Source of the DNA: Chloroflexaceae bacterium UBA1466
GTDB taxonomy: Bacteria; Chloroflexota; Chloroflexia; Chloroflexales; Chloroflexaceae
NCBI GenBank assembly: GCA_002325605.1
Contig: DCSM01000186.1
Location: forward strand, 43,660-51,650
Direction: 5' to 3'
Length of the DNA: 7,991 nt
Both the position numbers and the translations under genes were made by a program. A model generated the notes under the pieces. The model searched no databases, had not been told where the DNA came from, and saw only the letters and a program-made list of their open reading frames with translations. Every line of letters begins with the position of its first letter. Positions within the stretch are counted from its first letter, which is position 1. Below, piece after piece: positions 1-5,394 of the stretch.

Positions 1-48
1 TACAATTCCATAGAGATAATACCCATTTTGATTTGACTCAGGCATCAT
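1..48 (-). CDS. Start of a second GvpF/GvpL-family gas vesicle protein (partial, runs off left edge)
   Basis: The last bases of gvpJ overlap a new start in an ATGA arrangement: the ATG at 48-46 shares bases with the gvpJ stop TGA at 47-45, and a second in-frame ATG follows at once. The frame stays open to the window edge and reads MMPESNQNGYYLYGIV. The YYLYGIV segment is what is expected at the N-terminus of GvpF/GvpL proteins and parallels YVYCII in the complete gvpF/L gene of this window. A purine-rich AAGGGGAA just upstream can serve as ribosome binding site, better spaced for the second ATG. Start-stop overlap implies translational coupling to gvpJ. GvpF/L proteins are minor components that bind GvpA during nucleation of the vesicle. 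Only 16 codons are visible, so the choice between F and L cannot be made. Confidence 0.72.
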   Translation of the reverse strand, partial: MMPESNQNGYYLYGIV

Positions 49-425
49 TTCCCCTTTAAGTTTGTAAGTTGCCGTTCTAAAGCCGTAATGCGTTCTGAAA
101 GTTGCTGATTTTCAGTCAAAAGTTGCTGAATGCGTTGCGTCTGTTGCTGGTCAGTCAGTTGATAGGCCCGCAGAGCCTGATTTTCAGCTTCAAGCTGCCG
201 CGCCCGCACCGACAAAGTCGGGTCAGCTTCCCACCAATTGATGCCCATTTCCAGGGCTTTATCCACCGAAGCAATCAGCAGCCGAATCTTGATATTCAGC
301 AACTCAACGCCCACTAACGAAATGGTGATGTCCCCAGCGACAACCACGCCTTTGTCCAGCACGCGCTCTAAAATATCCGCAAGATTGGTCGCTTGCGTGG
401 AATGTTGCAGGCGATGTTCGGGCAT
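45..425 (-). CDS. gvpJ: Gas vesicle protein GvpJ (GvpA-related minor wall protein)
   Basis: This 126-residue protein belongs to the GvpA/J/M/S family. Residues 15-57 form a GvpA-like core (LADILERVLDKG, then a beta-hairpin region around ISLVGVELLNIKIRLL). The following GINWWEAD at 61-68 is typical of cyanobacterial-type GvpJ rather than GvpA. Residues 74-123 are rich in Gln, Glu and Leu with heptad-like spacing and probably form a coiled coil. Family knowledge: GvpJ is a low-abundance protein needed for assembly, perhaps at the conical ends or in the nucleation complex. The gene starts 18 nt after gvpO and has only a weak GAGAG ribosome binding site. Its stop codon overlaps the next start. 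The WW motif and the C-terminal extension argue against a second gvpA; GvpM/S remain possible. Confidence 0.88.
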   Translation of the reverse strand: MPEHRLQHSTQATNLADILERVLDKGVVVAGDITISLVGVELLNIKIRLLIASVDKALEMGINWWEADPTLSVRARQLEAENQALRAYQLTDQQQTQRIQQLLTENQQLSERITALERQLTNLKGK

Positions 426-443
426 AATGCTATTTAACTCTCA

Positions 444-728
444 TTATTTGACTTGTCCTCGATGGTAACGTTGGGTACGTTGGTAGCTGAGGAGGTCGCC
501 CGCTTCGTCAAGCAACGTTTCATAAGTTGCTAACACATCGTTTGTATCAGGAATGCTTTTTAATTCAATCATTTCAACATCAATCTGCCAGACCTCTTGG
601 TCTTTGAGCAGTTTTGAAACCGTGTCAGACTTCAGTCCCGTCAAAGTCTCTAATTGTTCTTTAGCCCGCAGCGCAATTTCGATTCCCGTCAGTTTGCGGC
701 GCGGCGTTGGCGAATGACTTTCAACCAT
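444..728 (-). CDS. gvpO: Gas vesicle protein GvpO
   Basis: This 94-residue soluble protein has the GvpO signature in its C-terminal half: W47 followed by an alternating VEMIELKSIPDT strand, then DVLATYE at 64-70, a short turn, LLSYQRTQRYHRG at 79-91 and the end of the protein. The N-terminus (residues 1-15) is basic and probably flexible, and residues 16-40 look helical. GvpO is required for gas vesicle formation in haloarchaea and is common in actinobacterial clusters, but it is not part of the standard cyanobacterial set. The start ATG lies inside gvpG and gives a 40-nt overlap. An AGAGGA about 9 nt upstream, within gvpG, supports this start, and no later Met is available before the conserved region. 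Its biochemical role is unresolved; regulatory and assembly roles have both been suggested. Confidence 0.88.
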   Translation of the reverse strand: MVESHSPTPRRKLTGIEIALRAKEQLETLTGLKSDTVSKLLKDQEVWQIDVEMIELKSIPDTNDVLATYETLLDEAGDLLSYQRTQRYHRGQVK

Positions 729-937
729 GCTAACAATTCCTCTTCAGCTTTCAGATATTCTGCTTCTGTAATTTCATTCAAATCATAACGCAATTCTAAT
801 TCAAGCAACTTTGCGCGGACATTACCTTCGCTATAAAGCTCTTGATCGACTCGTTCGTTGATCTTTTCGGCCACCCAAAAGACGCTTTTGATCGGGCCAA
901 GGATGGGAAAAGTTAGAATATCGGTCAGAAGACCCAT
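689..937 (-). CDS. gvpG: Gas vesicle protein GvpG
   Basis: This 82-residue protein matches GvpG in size and pattern. It has a hydrophobic N-terminus (residues 1-24, with FPILGPIKSVFWVAEKI close to the family consensus of P..GP...L.W..EKI), followed by acidic helices with LLELELRYDLNEITEAEY at 45-62, the usual L..L....D.G.ITE.E motif. GvpG is a small accessory protein that works with GvpF/L in assembly or nucleation, and gvpF-gvpG adjacency is the common order. The gene starts 9 nt after gvpF/L. The AAGG that precedes it overlaps the gvpF/L stop codon, so translation is probably coupled. Its 3' end overlaps gvpO by 40 nt in a different frame. Confidence 0.88.
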   Translation of the reverse strand: MGLLTDILTFPILGPIKSVFWVAEKINERVDQELYSEGNVRAKLLELELRYDLNEITEAEYLKAEEELLAWLKVIRQRRAAN

Positions 938-946
938 GATAAAACC

Positions 947-1726
947 TTAATTTGGCTGCTCTTCCCAGTGAATAACTAAATTGACAAAATTGTAAGGCGG
1001 AGCAGAATTGACATATTTGAAAATCAGGCGTTGTTTCATTTCAGCATCGAGGAGTTGAACTTCTTGGTTAAAAGCAGCTTCTTGTTGGCGATCTACTAAA
1101 AACGCAGCATTCAAAACCATCTTATCGGTAATAATGTTGTTGACGCGGGTTTTATGGGCTAAAGGGCGAAGGCGCAGCATAATTTTGCGCGAATCTAGTT
1201 CCCGCTTTTTATCCATCATTTTTTCAATCATTTCGCCCAACCGAATGCGCTCATAATAGGTTTCGGCAGCTGAACGGCCCGCTAAACTATCGCGCAACTG
1301 CCTAATCTCTGGGGTTTCAGTGATAATCTCTTGAAAAATTGCTTCTTCATACCAAAAGGCTTTAAGCCCAACTTCGATTCGGGATTCCATTTCATCCAAC
1401 AGGCGATTAAGTTCGCCAACGCGCCGTACCAAAACTTGCTCCTGAAGAGTCTTCTCGTTGGGGGCAATGATGCCAAAACGCACAGGTAAAATCGCAAATC
1501 GCTGCATTACCTCTTCCAAAACAAGCGTATGAGCCATCATATTGCGACGAGAACTATCATATTCAATGATCGGCGAAGTACTAACTACTGCTGCAAGCTG
1601 ATTGGCATGGACCGTATAGACTTTCTCACCACGTTCACCGATTCCTTTGCTATGAAATTGTTGTGGTTCATCGCAGCGAATGATGCAATAAACATACTTA
1701 CTCTCTGGGATTTCAGCTTCATTCAT
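947..1726 (-). CDS. gvpF: Gas vesicle protein GvpF/GvpL
   Basis: This 259-residue protein is a GvpF/GvpL-family member of normal length. Motifs seen in order are YVYCII at 11-16 (family Y.YGI), ILPVRFG at 79-85, VGLKAFW at 119-125 (family V.VKA.W), YYERIRLGEMIE at 157-168, NAAFLVDR at 206-213 and PPYNFVNL at 243-250 near the C-terminus. In known structures the family has an N-terminal alpha/beta domain and a C-terminal ferredoxin-like domain. It contacts GvpA, probably as a chaperone or nucleation factor. It starts 12 nt after the preceding small gene, with a GAGGGA ribosome binding site. A separate GvpF/L-type start at the left edge shows that the cluster carries at least two paralogues. The F versus L label is by position next to gvpG and is not certain. 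Confidence 0.9.
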   Translation of the reverse strand: MNEAEIPESKYVYCIIRCDEPQQFHSKGIGERGEKVYTVHANQLAAVVSTSPIIEYDSSRRNMMAHTLVLEEVMQRFAILPVRFGIIAPNEKTLQEQVLVRRVGELNRLLDEMESRIEVGLKAFWYEEAIFQEIITETPEIRQLRDSLAGRSAAETYYERIRLGEMIEKMMDKKRELDSRKIMLRLRPLAHKTRVNNIITDKMVLNAAFLVDRQQEAAFNQEVQLLDAEMKQRLIFKYVNSAPPYNFVNLVIHWEEQPN

Positions 1727-1738
1727 AATATCCCTCGC

Positions 1739-2068
1739 TTAATAATCTAGCGAAACTTCTTTCCATGCGGTTTGTTTGGTCTCGTTTGGCTCAGATTGCG
1801 CTTTTGCGGGCGAAAGAGTTTCTTTTTCCTCTTCAGGATCAGCGTGAATAAGGGTTTGGCGCAAAAGCCCAATCCGCTCTTTGACTTGGTCAACCTGGCG
1901 TTTCGTCCGCATTTGATGCCCCACCCACATCTCTAATTCACGTTCTAAGCGAACTTTGGTATGTTCCAAACGCGCTAATTCCATCATGGCTTTCTTGCGA
2001 TCTGTGGGGGCCGAACGCTGCTTTAACCCTTGGAAGGTCGAAATATCACGCATTCCTTTGATTTTCAT
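1739..2068 (-). CDS. Small coiled-coil gas vesicle protein, probable GvpV-like
   Basis: This 109-residue hydrophilic protein has no membrane segment. Residues 24-74 are dense in Lys, Arg, Glu and Leu and should form one long helix or coiled coil (for example ELARLEHTKVRLERELEMW). An acidic, Pro/Ser-containing tail ends in WKEVSLDY. I do not recognise a catalytic motif. The case for GvpV is positional: in Serratia the order is gvpN-gvpV-gvpF-gvpG, and here the gene sits between gvpN and gvpF/L-gvpG. Size and coiled-coil character also fit. The start at 2068 is supported by AAGGA 7 nt upstream; Met6 is an alternative. The gene is separated from gvpN by a repeat-rich spacer but only 12 nt from gvpF/L, so it may be the first gene of a downstream sub-operon. 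Confidence 0.55.
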   Translation of the reverse strand: MKIKGMRDISTFQGLKQRSAPTDRKKAMMELARLEHTKVRLERELEMWVGHQMRTKRQVDQVKERIGLLRQTLIHADPEEEKETLSPAKAQSEPNETKQTAWKEVSLDY

Positions 2069-2147
2069 CTAAAGATCCTTCTCGTTTTAACAGGCAAAAT
2101 TACGGTAGTGCTAAAGTCAGGAGTGGTGAAGGTTATGATCCAGAAGG

Positions 2148-2167
2148 CCAAAGGCTTTAGCCTTTGG
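2148..2167. repeat. Perfect palindrome (9-bp arms, GGCTTTAGCC core)
   Basis: CCAAAGGCT and AGCCTTTGG are perfect reverse complements separated by only TT. The outer flanks GGCC...GGCC can extend the pairing with a bulge. As RNA it would fold into a strong hairpin on either strand. There is no T-run after it on the minus strand, so it is not a typical terminator. It may be an mRNA-stabilising or processing hairpin, or a dispersed repeat. Confidence 0.8.
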
Positions 2168-2170
2168 GGG

Positions 2171-2190
2171 CCAATGGCTAAAGCCATCGG
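2171..2190. repeat. Second palindrome (GGCTAAAGCC core) next to the first
   Basis: CCAATGGCT and AGCCATCGG pair over 9 bp with a single mismatch around an AA centre. It starts 3 nt after the first palindrome and has the same architecture, with the core reversed from TTTA to TAAA. In the minus-strand transcript the mismatch becomes a G-U pair. The pair looks like a duplicated or bipartite repeat element. Confidence 0.72.
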
Positions 2191-2244
2191 ATTCCGTTTA
2201 CCAAAAAGCCATCCAAAAGTCCAATACCTTTACAGGACTACCAA

Positions 2245-2351
2245 GATGCCTATTCTACAGGTTTTTGACAGGCAGGATGCCTATTCTACGAGTTTTAACA
2301 GGCAAAGATGCCTATTCTACGGGTTTTTGACAGGCAGGATGCCTGTTTTAC
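2245..2351. repeat. Tandem array of four 31-bp repeats ending in the gvpN stop region
   Basis: The core GATGCCTATTCTAC begins at 2245, 2276 and 2307, and a variant GATGCCTGTTTTAC begins at 2338. The spacing is exactly 31 bp each time. The rest of each unit is a T-rich segment followed by ACAGGC. Each unit junction can form a small hairpin (AGGCA, 3-4 nt loop, TGCCT), best at 2330-2346 where ACAGGCA and TGCCTGT pair perfectly. There are no unique spacers, so this is not a CRISPR. The last copy overlaps gvpN and supplies its stop codon at 2348-2350. The units look like a dispersed intergenic repeat family. Confidence 0.85.
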
Positions 2352-3292
2352 GCTTTTTTCTTGCCCACGTGATGTTCAATTAAACTCAAAAGCATCTTGC
2401 GTTGCTGCCCCCGTTGCTCACGAGCTTGTTTGGAAAATAATTTCTTAGATTCTAAAATGTCGAGGCAAAGCGCAATAAAATGAGGGTCGCTGGCCGCGAC
2501 CTGAAACTTCTGCTGGGCCACCACCCGTGCGATCATAATGCACGCTCGCAAGGTTGGGGCTTGATCATACTCTCCTGATGTCCGAAAATCACGCACGATG
2601 TCCACAATCGGCGCGACTACCGCTGGAGCTACGCCCGAACGCGCCGCCGTAATCGTAATCTCCGTTTCGCGGTCATAGTAATCTAAATCCAGTGTTACCA
2701 AACGGTCACTAATGGCATCTTGCGCTTCATGAACCCCCGCATACTCTTGCGGATTGCTGGTCAAAATAGCGCGAAACTCTGGATGAACTTTCAAATAAGA
2801 TTCTTCGCGCAGGCTACTTGGTACAATCAGGAGGCGCTCTTCCAAAATCGTCAATAAAACATTATTGGCTTCGGGGCGCGAGCGCGTAAACTCATCATAA
2901 ATGAGGGTAAAACCCTCACGACAAGCAGTGGTCAAGCGATTATCAACCCAATGCTGCGTCGAATCCTCTTCATACTTTAGCACTGAATGAATATAACGGT
3001 CTACCACGCGACGATAACGATGGCCCTGCTGCCCACCAATGAGGTCAGCCGTACTTAATTGCTCATCACCGACGATTAAAACCACGGGCCGCCCAATTTT
3101 GGCGGCAATATGCAGGGCCAACGTCGTTTTGCCTGTCCCCGCCAGCCCGCGCAAGTGGACAGGAAACCCAGCCTCAAGGTAAGTCAAAGTGCGGCGCGTA
3201 ACTTCTTGCACCGCAGGAGTTTCGATAAAGTCGGGGCGCGGACGCAACGAAATTATCGTCGTTGGATTAGGATTTTTGGGTGAAACGGGCAT
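2348..3292 (-). CDS. gvpN: Gas vesicle ATPase GvpN (AAA+, MoxR-like)
   Basis: This 314-residue AAA+ protein has a Walker A GLAGTGKT at 49-56, a Walker B-type LIYDEF at 130-135, a sensor 1 region with TSNPQEY at 178-184 and an arginine-finger-like SDRLV at 195-199. The sequence from 22 to 200, including ETPAVQEV, GDEQLSTADLIGG and FTRSRPEANNVLL, is typical of GvpN. The family hydrolyses ATP and is thought to remodel or help insert GvpA/GvpC so that vesicles grow to full width. It starts 12 nt after gvpC with a weak AAGAAGAG site, so it is probably co-transcribed and coupled. Its last codons (KKKA) and stop run into the 31-bp repeat array, so the C-terminus may have been set by repeat insertion. 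Confidence 0.93.
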   Translation of the reverse strand: MPVSPKNPNPTTIISLRPRPDFIETPAVQEVTRRTLTYLEAGFPVHLRGLAGTGKTTLALHIAAKIGRPVVLIVGDEQLSTADLIGGQQGHRYRRVVDRYIHSVLKYEEDSTQHWVDNRLTTACREGFTLIYDEFTRSRPEANNVLLTILEERLLIVPSSLREESYLKVHPEFRAILTSNPQEYAGVHEAQDAISDRLVTLDLDYYDRETEITITAARSGVAPAVVAPIVDIVRDFRTSGEYDQAPTLRACIMIARVVAQQKFQVAASDPHFIALCLDILESKKLFSKQAREQRGQQRKMLLSLIEHHVGKKKA

Positions 3293-3304
3293 AAACTCTT
3301 CTTT

Positions 3305-4945
3305 TTAGCGGATTCGTTCAGCAGTCAGGCGTTGCCAAGGTGCAGCTACTATCGCTTGGTGAGCCGCTTCCAGCTTTTCCAAGGTGGTCTTTAAGTTGCT
3401 CCGTAAGTCATTACTAAATTCTGTTAGATTCTGCTGCTGCTCACTGTCCTTTGCTTCAGAGATAACATCTATCTCACTGAATAAAGACGCTGTGTTACCA
3501 ATCAAACCATTGATGTAATCGCTCAAATGCAAGCGTTGTTCATTATCTGCATTCTGATAAGTAAGATCCAACTCTCGCAGAAAAGAAACAACACTCTCGC
3601 GCAACGAATCAAATTGACGGACAAGCTGTTGGCGCTGTTTGGCGGTTGGATTTGAGGGAGCCGTCCGTAATTCCTTCAAAAGCTTTGCGACTCGCGGCAA
3701 TTGGGCGTAAACGCTAATGCCCGCCTGGTTGATGCTAAGTTGTTGCTTGGCATCAACCACCTGAGCCGCCACCAGCCCAGAACTTTGTTTGCTTTGCGGT
3801 TCTGGAGTAGGTGGCGGGGTTTCTGGGGGCGGGGGAGTTGGAAGTTTCAGCGGCGGGGGAGCCTGAGGCTCAATTGGTGGGGGCAGCGGGCTTGGAAGTT
3901 CCAACGGCGGCGGGGGAGTTGGAAGTTTCAGCGGCGGCGGAGCCTGAAGTTCCAACGGCGGGGGGGAGATTACCGACGGCGGAGGTGGGGGAAGGGTTGC
4001 CTCCGGCGGCGGCGGGGGAGTTTGGACTTTTGGGAGTGTTGGCAGGGGCAGGGGAGGCTTGGACGCGGTTGAACTTTGCCGTTTGGCTTCGCCCAAACTG
4101 CGCCAAGCCCGCCGAGCTTCACGATGGTCAGCCTGAAGCGCAGCCCGTTTAGCAGCAACTTCAGCCGCTAATTGTGAACGCTCACTGGTCAAACGTTGAC
4201 TCTGTTCAGCAGCCATCGCCTGATGAGCAGCATTCGTCTCTTTCAAGAAAGATGTCGTATCCTGCTGGAGCGTTTGAGCATAATCCGTGAGCGCTTCGCG
4301 TTGCTGCTGGGCCATCGCCCAATGAGCAACATCCGAATCTTTCAGAAAAGATGTCGTATCTTCCTGAATGGTTTGTCTATAATCTGCGAGCGCTTCACGC
4401 TGACTTTGGGCCATCGCTTGATGAGTAGTATCCGCCTCTTTCAGAAAGGATGTCGTATCCTGCTGAAGAGTTTGTCTATAATCCGCCAGCGCTTCGCGCT
4501 GCTGCTGGGACATCGCTTGATGAGCAGTATCCGCCTCTTTCAGAAAGTATGTCGTATCCTGCTGGAGCGTTTGTCTATAATCCGCAAGCGATTCACGCTG
4601 ACTTTGGGCCATTGCTTGATGTGCGGCATCCGCCTCTTTCAGAAAGGATGTCGTATCTTCCTGGAGCGTTTGCGTATAATCCGCCAGCGACTCGCGCTGA
4701 CTTTGGGCCATCGCCTGATGCGCTGTGGTTTGTTCACTAAGAAAATTAGTTGTATTGCGGTTCAGGGTCTGGCGATAGGTTTCGAGATAATTCCGTTGTT
4801 GGGCGGACATTGCTTGGTGCGCGGCCTCAAAGGCCGCTAATTCTGTGGCGATCATTGCTCGCCTAGTTGCGGCATCTGTCTGGCGTTCATGGTGGGCCGC
4901 CAGCAGATGATCACGCAAAGAGTGGAGATCATCAGCTAATGCCAT
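3305..4945 (-). CDS. gvpC: Very large GvpC-like protein with two 33-residue repeat blocks joined by a proline-rich linker
   Basis: This 546-residue protein has three regions. Residues 42-239 are six 33-residue repeats: the AHQAM motif or a variant recurs at 42, 75, 108, 141, 174, 207 and 240, always 33 apart, and FL recurs at 68, 101, 134, 167, 200 and 233. Residues 297-384 are about half proline (PPPP runs with LKLP and LELP). Residues 447-530 hold diverged repeats of the same period (SFLREL at 454, SLFSEI at 487, TTLEKL at 520). Cyanobacterial GvpC also has 33-residue amphipathic repeats (DT..FL.....R). It lies on the outside of the GvpA wall and strengthens it, but is usually about 200 residues or fewer. 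The position between gvpA and gvpN is the classic gvpC slot. The start at 4945 has AGAGGA upstream. The linker and second block are atypical, so a bridging role is possible but unproven. Confidence 0.82.
   Translation of the reverse strand: MALADDLHSLRDHLLAAHHERQTDAATRRAMIATELAAFEAAHQAMSAQQRNYLETYRQTLNRNTTNFLSEQTTAHQAMAQSQRESLADYTQTLQEDTTSFLKEADAAHQAMAQSQRESLADYRQTLQQDTTYFLKEADTAHQAMSQQQREALADYRQTLQQDTTSFLKEADTTHQAMAQSQREALADYRQTIQEDTTSFLKDSDVAHWAMAQQQREALTDYAQTLQQDTTSFLKETNAAHQAMAAEQSQRLTSERSQLAAEVAAKRAALQADHREARRAWRSLGEAKRQSSTASKPPLPLPTLPKVQTPPPPPEATLPPPPPSVISPPPLELQAPPPLKLPTPPPPLELPSPLPPPIEPQAPPPLKLPTPPPPETPPPTPEPQSKQSSGLVAAQVVDAKQQLSINQAGISVYAQLPRVAKLLKELRTAPSNPTAKQRQQLVRQFDSLRESVVSFLRELDLTYQNADNEQRLHLSDYINGLIGNTASLFSEIDVISEAKDSEQQQNLTEFSNDLRSNLKTTLEKLEAAHQAIVAAPWQRLTAERIR
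3794..4057 (-). repeat. Proline-rich linker coding segment with internal duplication
   Basis: This segment encodes residues 297-384 of the GvpC-like protein, with 45 prolines in 88 residues. The phrase APPPLKLPTPPPP occurs twice (residues 335-347 and 362-374), an offset of 27 residues or 81 bp, which shows expansion by duplication. The DNA is strongly strand-asymmetric: G-rich on the plus strand and C-rich on the coding strand. That asymmetry creates long false open frames on both strands. Confidence 0.85.
4229..4822 (-). repeat. Six in-frame 99-bp tandem repeats in gvpC
   Basis: These are six consecutive 99-bp units encoding residues 42-239 of the GvpC-like protein. Adjacent units share long identical stretches, such as the block encoding TTSFLKEAD, and differ mostly by silent or conservative changes. 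This suggests duplication with some homogenisation. Such arrays can change copy number by recombination, and short-read assemblies may miscount them. Confidence 0.88.
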
Positions 4946-4986
4946 TGCTTTCCTCTATCGTTGCTAACAAACCTTAAATTAAGATT

Positions 4987-5067
4987 GAATAATGAATGCT
5001 GAAAGACAATCAAACCCTCAACAAACTCAAGTAGCTCTGACTTTATCATCCTCAGCACTCATTACTC
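4987..5067 (-). promoter_or_regulatory. Inverted repeat between gvpA and gvpC (hairpin in gvp mRNA)
   Basis: The 16-nt arms at 4987-5002 and 5052-5067 are complementary at 14 of 16 positions around a 49-nt loop. Both mismatches become G-U wobbles in the minus-strand (gvp) transcript, giving 16 consecutive pairs, whereas the plus-strand transcript would have A-C mismatches. No U-run follows the hairpin. It may stabilise or process the gvpA message, or partly reduce readthrough into gvpC. In cyanobacteria gvpA transcripts far outnumber gvpC transcripts. Function here is inferred. Confidence 0.5.
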
Positions 5068-5101
5068 ATGGTTTTGGGGACAATAGGAGATAAAAGCGAG
5101 T

Positions 5102-5311
5102 TTACGCTGGTGCGGCAACGGTAAGGCCCACGGCTTCAGCATATTTCAGGTAGGTATCTACCCCAGCAACGACCACACGGGCTTCGATTGCGAGAATCTC
5201 AATCCCGACCAGGGAGATCCGAACCCACGCATCAATGACCACACCTTTGTCCAAAATGCGGTCAACGACCTCGGCTAAACTGCTCGAAGCATTAACGTGT
5301 TCAACAGCCAT
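5102..5311 (-). CDS. gvpA: Major gas vesicle structural protein GvpA
   Basis: This 69-residue protein is nearly identical in pattern to GvpA across bacteria: SSSLAEVVDRILDKG at 9-23, VVIDAWVRISLVGIEIL at 24-40, AIEARVVVAGVDTYL at 41-55 and KYAEAVGLT at 56-64. Helix 1, the two-strand beta-hairpin and helix 2 polymerise as low-pitch ribs that form the gas-permeable, water-excluding wall. Length and start agree with the family. The start is fixed by a perfect AGGAGGTGA 6 nt upstream, the strongest ribosome binding site in the cluster, as expected for the main wall protein. It is the first gene of the cluster, with its own promoter upstream and a possible mRNA hairpin downstream before gvpC. Only one gvpA copy is visible here. 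Confidence 0.97.
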   Translation of the reverse strand: MAVEHVNASSSLAEVVDRILDKGVVIDAWVRISLVGIEILAIEARVVVAGVDTYLKYAEAVGLTVAAPA

Positions 5312-5317
5312 TAAAAT

Positions 5318-5326
5318 TCACCTCCT
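5318..5326 (-). promoter_or_regulatory. Perfect Shine-Dalgarno site of gvpA
   Basis: On the minus strand AGGAGGTGA lies 6 nt before the gvpA ATG and matches the complement of the 16S rRNA 3' end at all 9 positions. The other gvp genes have shorter matches, so this site probably helps set the large excess of GvpA. Confidence 0.9.
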
Positions 5327-5340
5327 CACGCGGCATTCAG

Positions 5341-5376
5341 AAAAAAGGCTACCTTGCCCAAGCTCAAAGCGCTTGG
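5341..5376 (-). promoter_or_regulatory. gvpA leader hairpin followed by a U6 run
   Basis: Between the gvpA promoter and its ribosome binding site, the minus strand reads CCAAGC, a 7-nt loop, GCTTGG, then 11 nt later GCC and TTTTTT. The stem is only 6 bp and the U-run is not directly adjacent, so it is not a standard terminator. It could be an attenuator, an operator, or a structure that catches readthrough from the upstream gene. Confidence 0.35.
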
Positions 5377-5394
5377 CTAATCTGTCACCTGCTC

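Larger units (their letters stand above)
2069..2347. other. Repeat-rich spacer inside the gvp cluster
   Basis: This 279-nt non-coding stretch is the longest gap between gvp genes; most others are under 20 nt. It holds two adjacent palindromes (2148-2190), most of the 31-bp tandem repeat array (from 2245 on), and a lone degenerate copy of part of that unit, GTTTTAACAGGCAAA at 2084-2098. A plus-strand reading frame crosses it but is built from the repeats and overlaps gvpN, so it is not called. No convincing promoter for the downstream genes was found on the minus strand. Confidence 0.8.

Noticed and set aside
45..425. gvpJ as a second gvpA
   Set aside because: The GINWWE motif and the long coiled-coil extension are GvpJ traits and are absent from GvpA.
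2245..2351. Possible CRISPR array
   Set aside because: The 31-bp units are directly adjacent with no variable spacers, and no cas genes are nearby.
2030..2383. Plus-strand open frame of 117 codons in the gvpN-gvpV spacer
   Set aside because: Its C-terminal half is the translation of the 31-bp tandem repeats, it overlaps gvpN antisense, and it resembles no known family.
3701..4152. Several long open frames on both strands over the proline-rich segment
   Set aside because: GC-rich CCN runs remove stop codons in all frames. The products are Ala/Gly/Arg-rich low complexity and are explained by the proline codons of gvpC.
4196..4840. Plus-strand open frame of 214 codons across the gvpC repeats
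   Set aside because: It is the antisense reading of the 99-bp repeats, so its own repetition follows from gvpC. It has no ribosome binding site and no family resemblance, whereas the minus-strand frame matches GvpC in period and position.
4946..5101. Separate promoter for gvpC (TTGATT with a poor -10)
   Set aside because: The best -10 candidates match only 3-4 of 6 positions or need off-optimum spacing, so no promoter is called.
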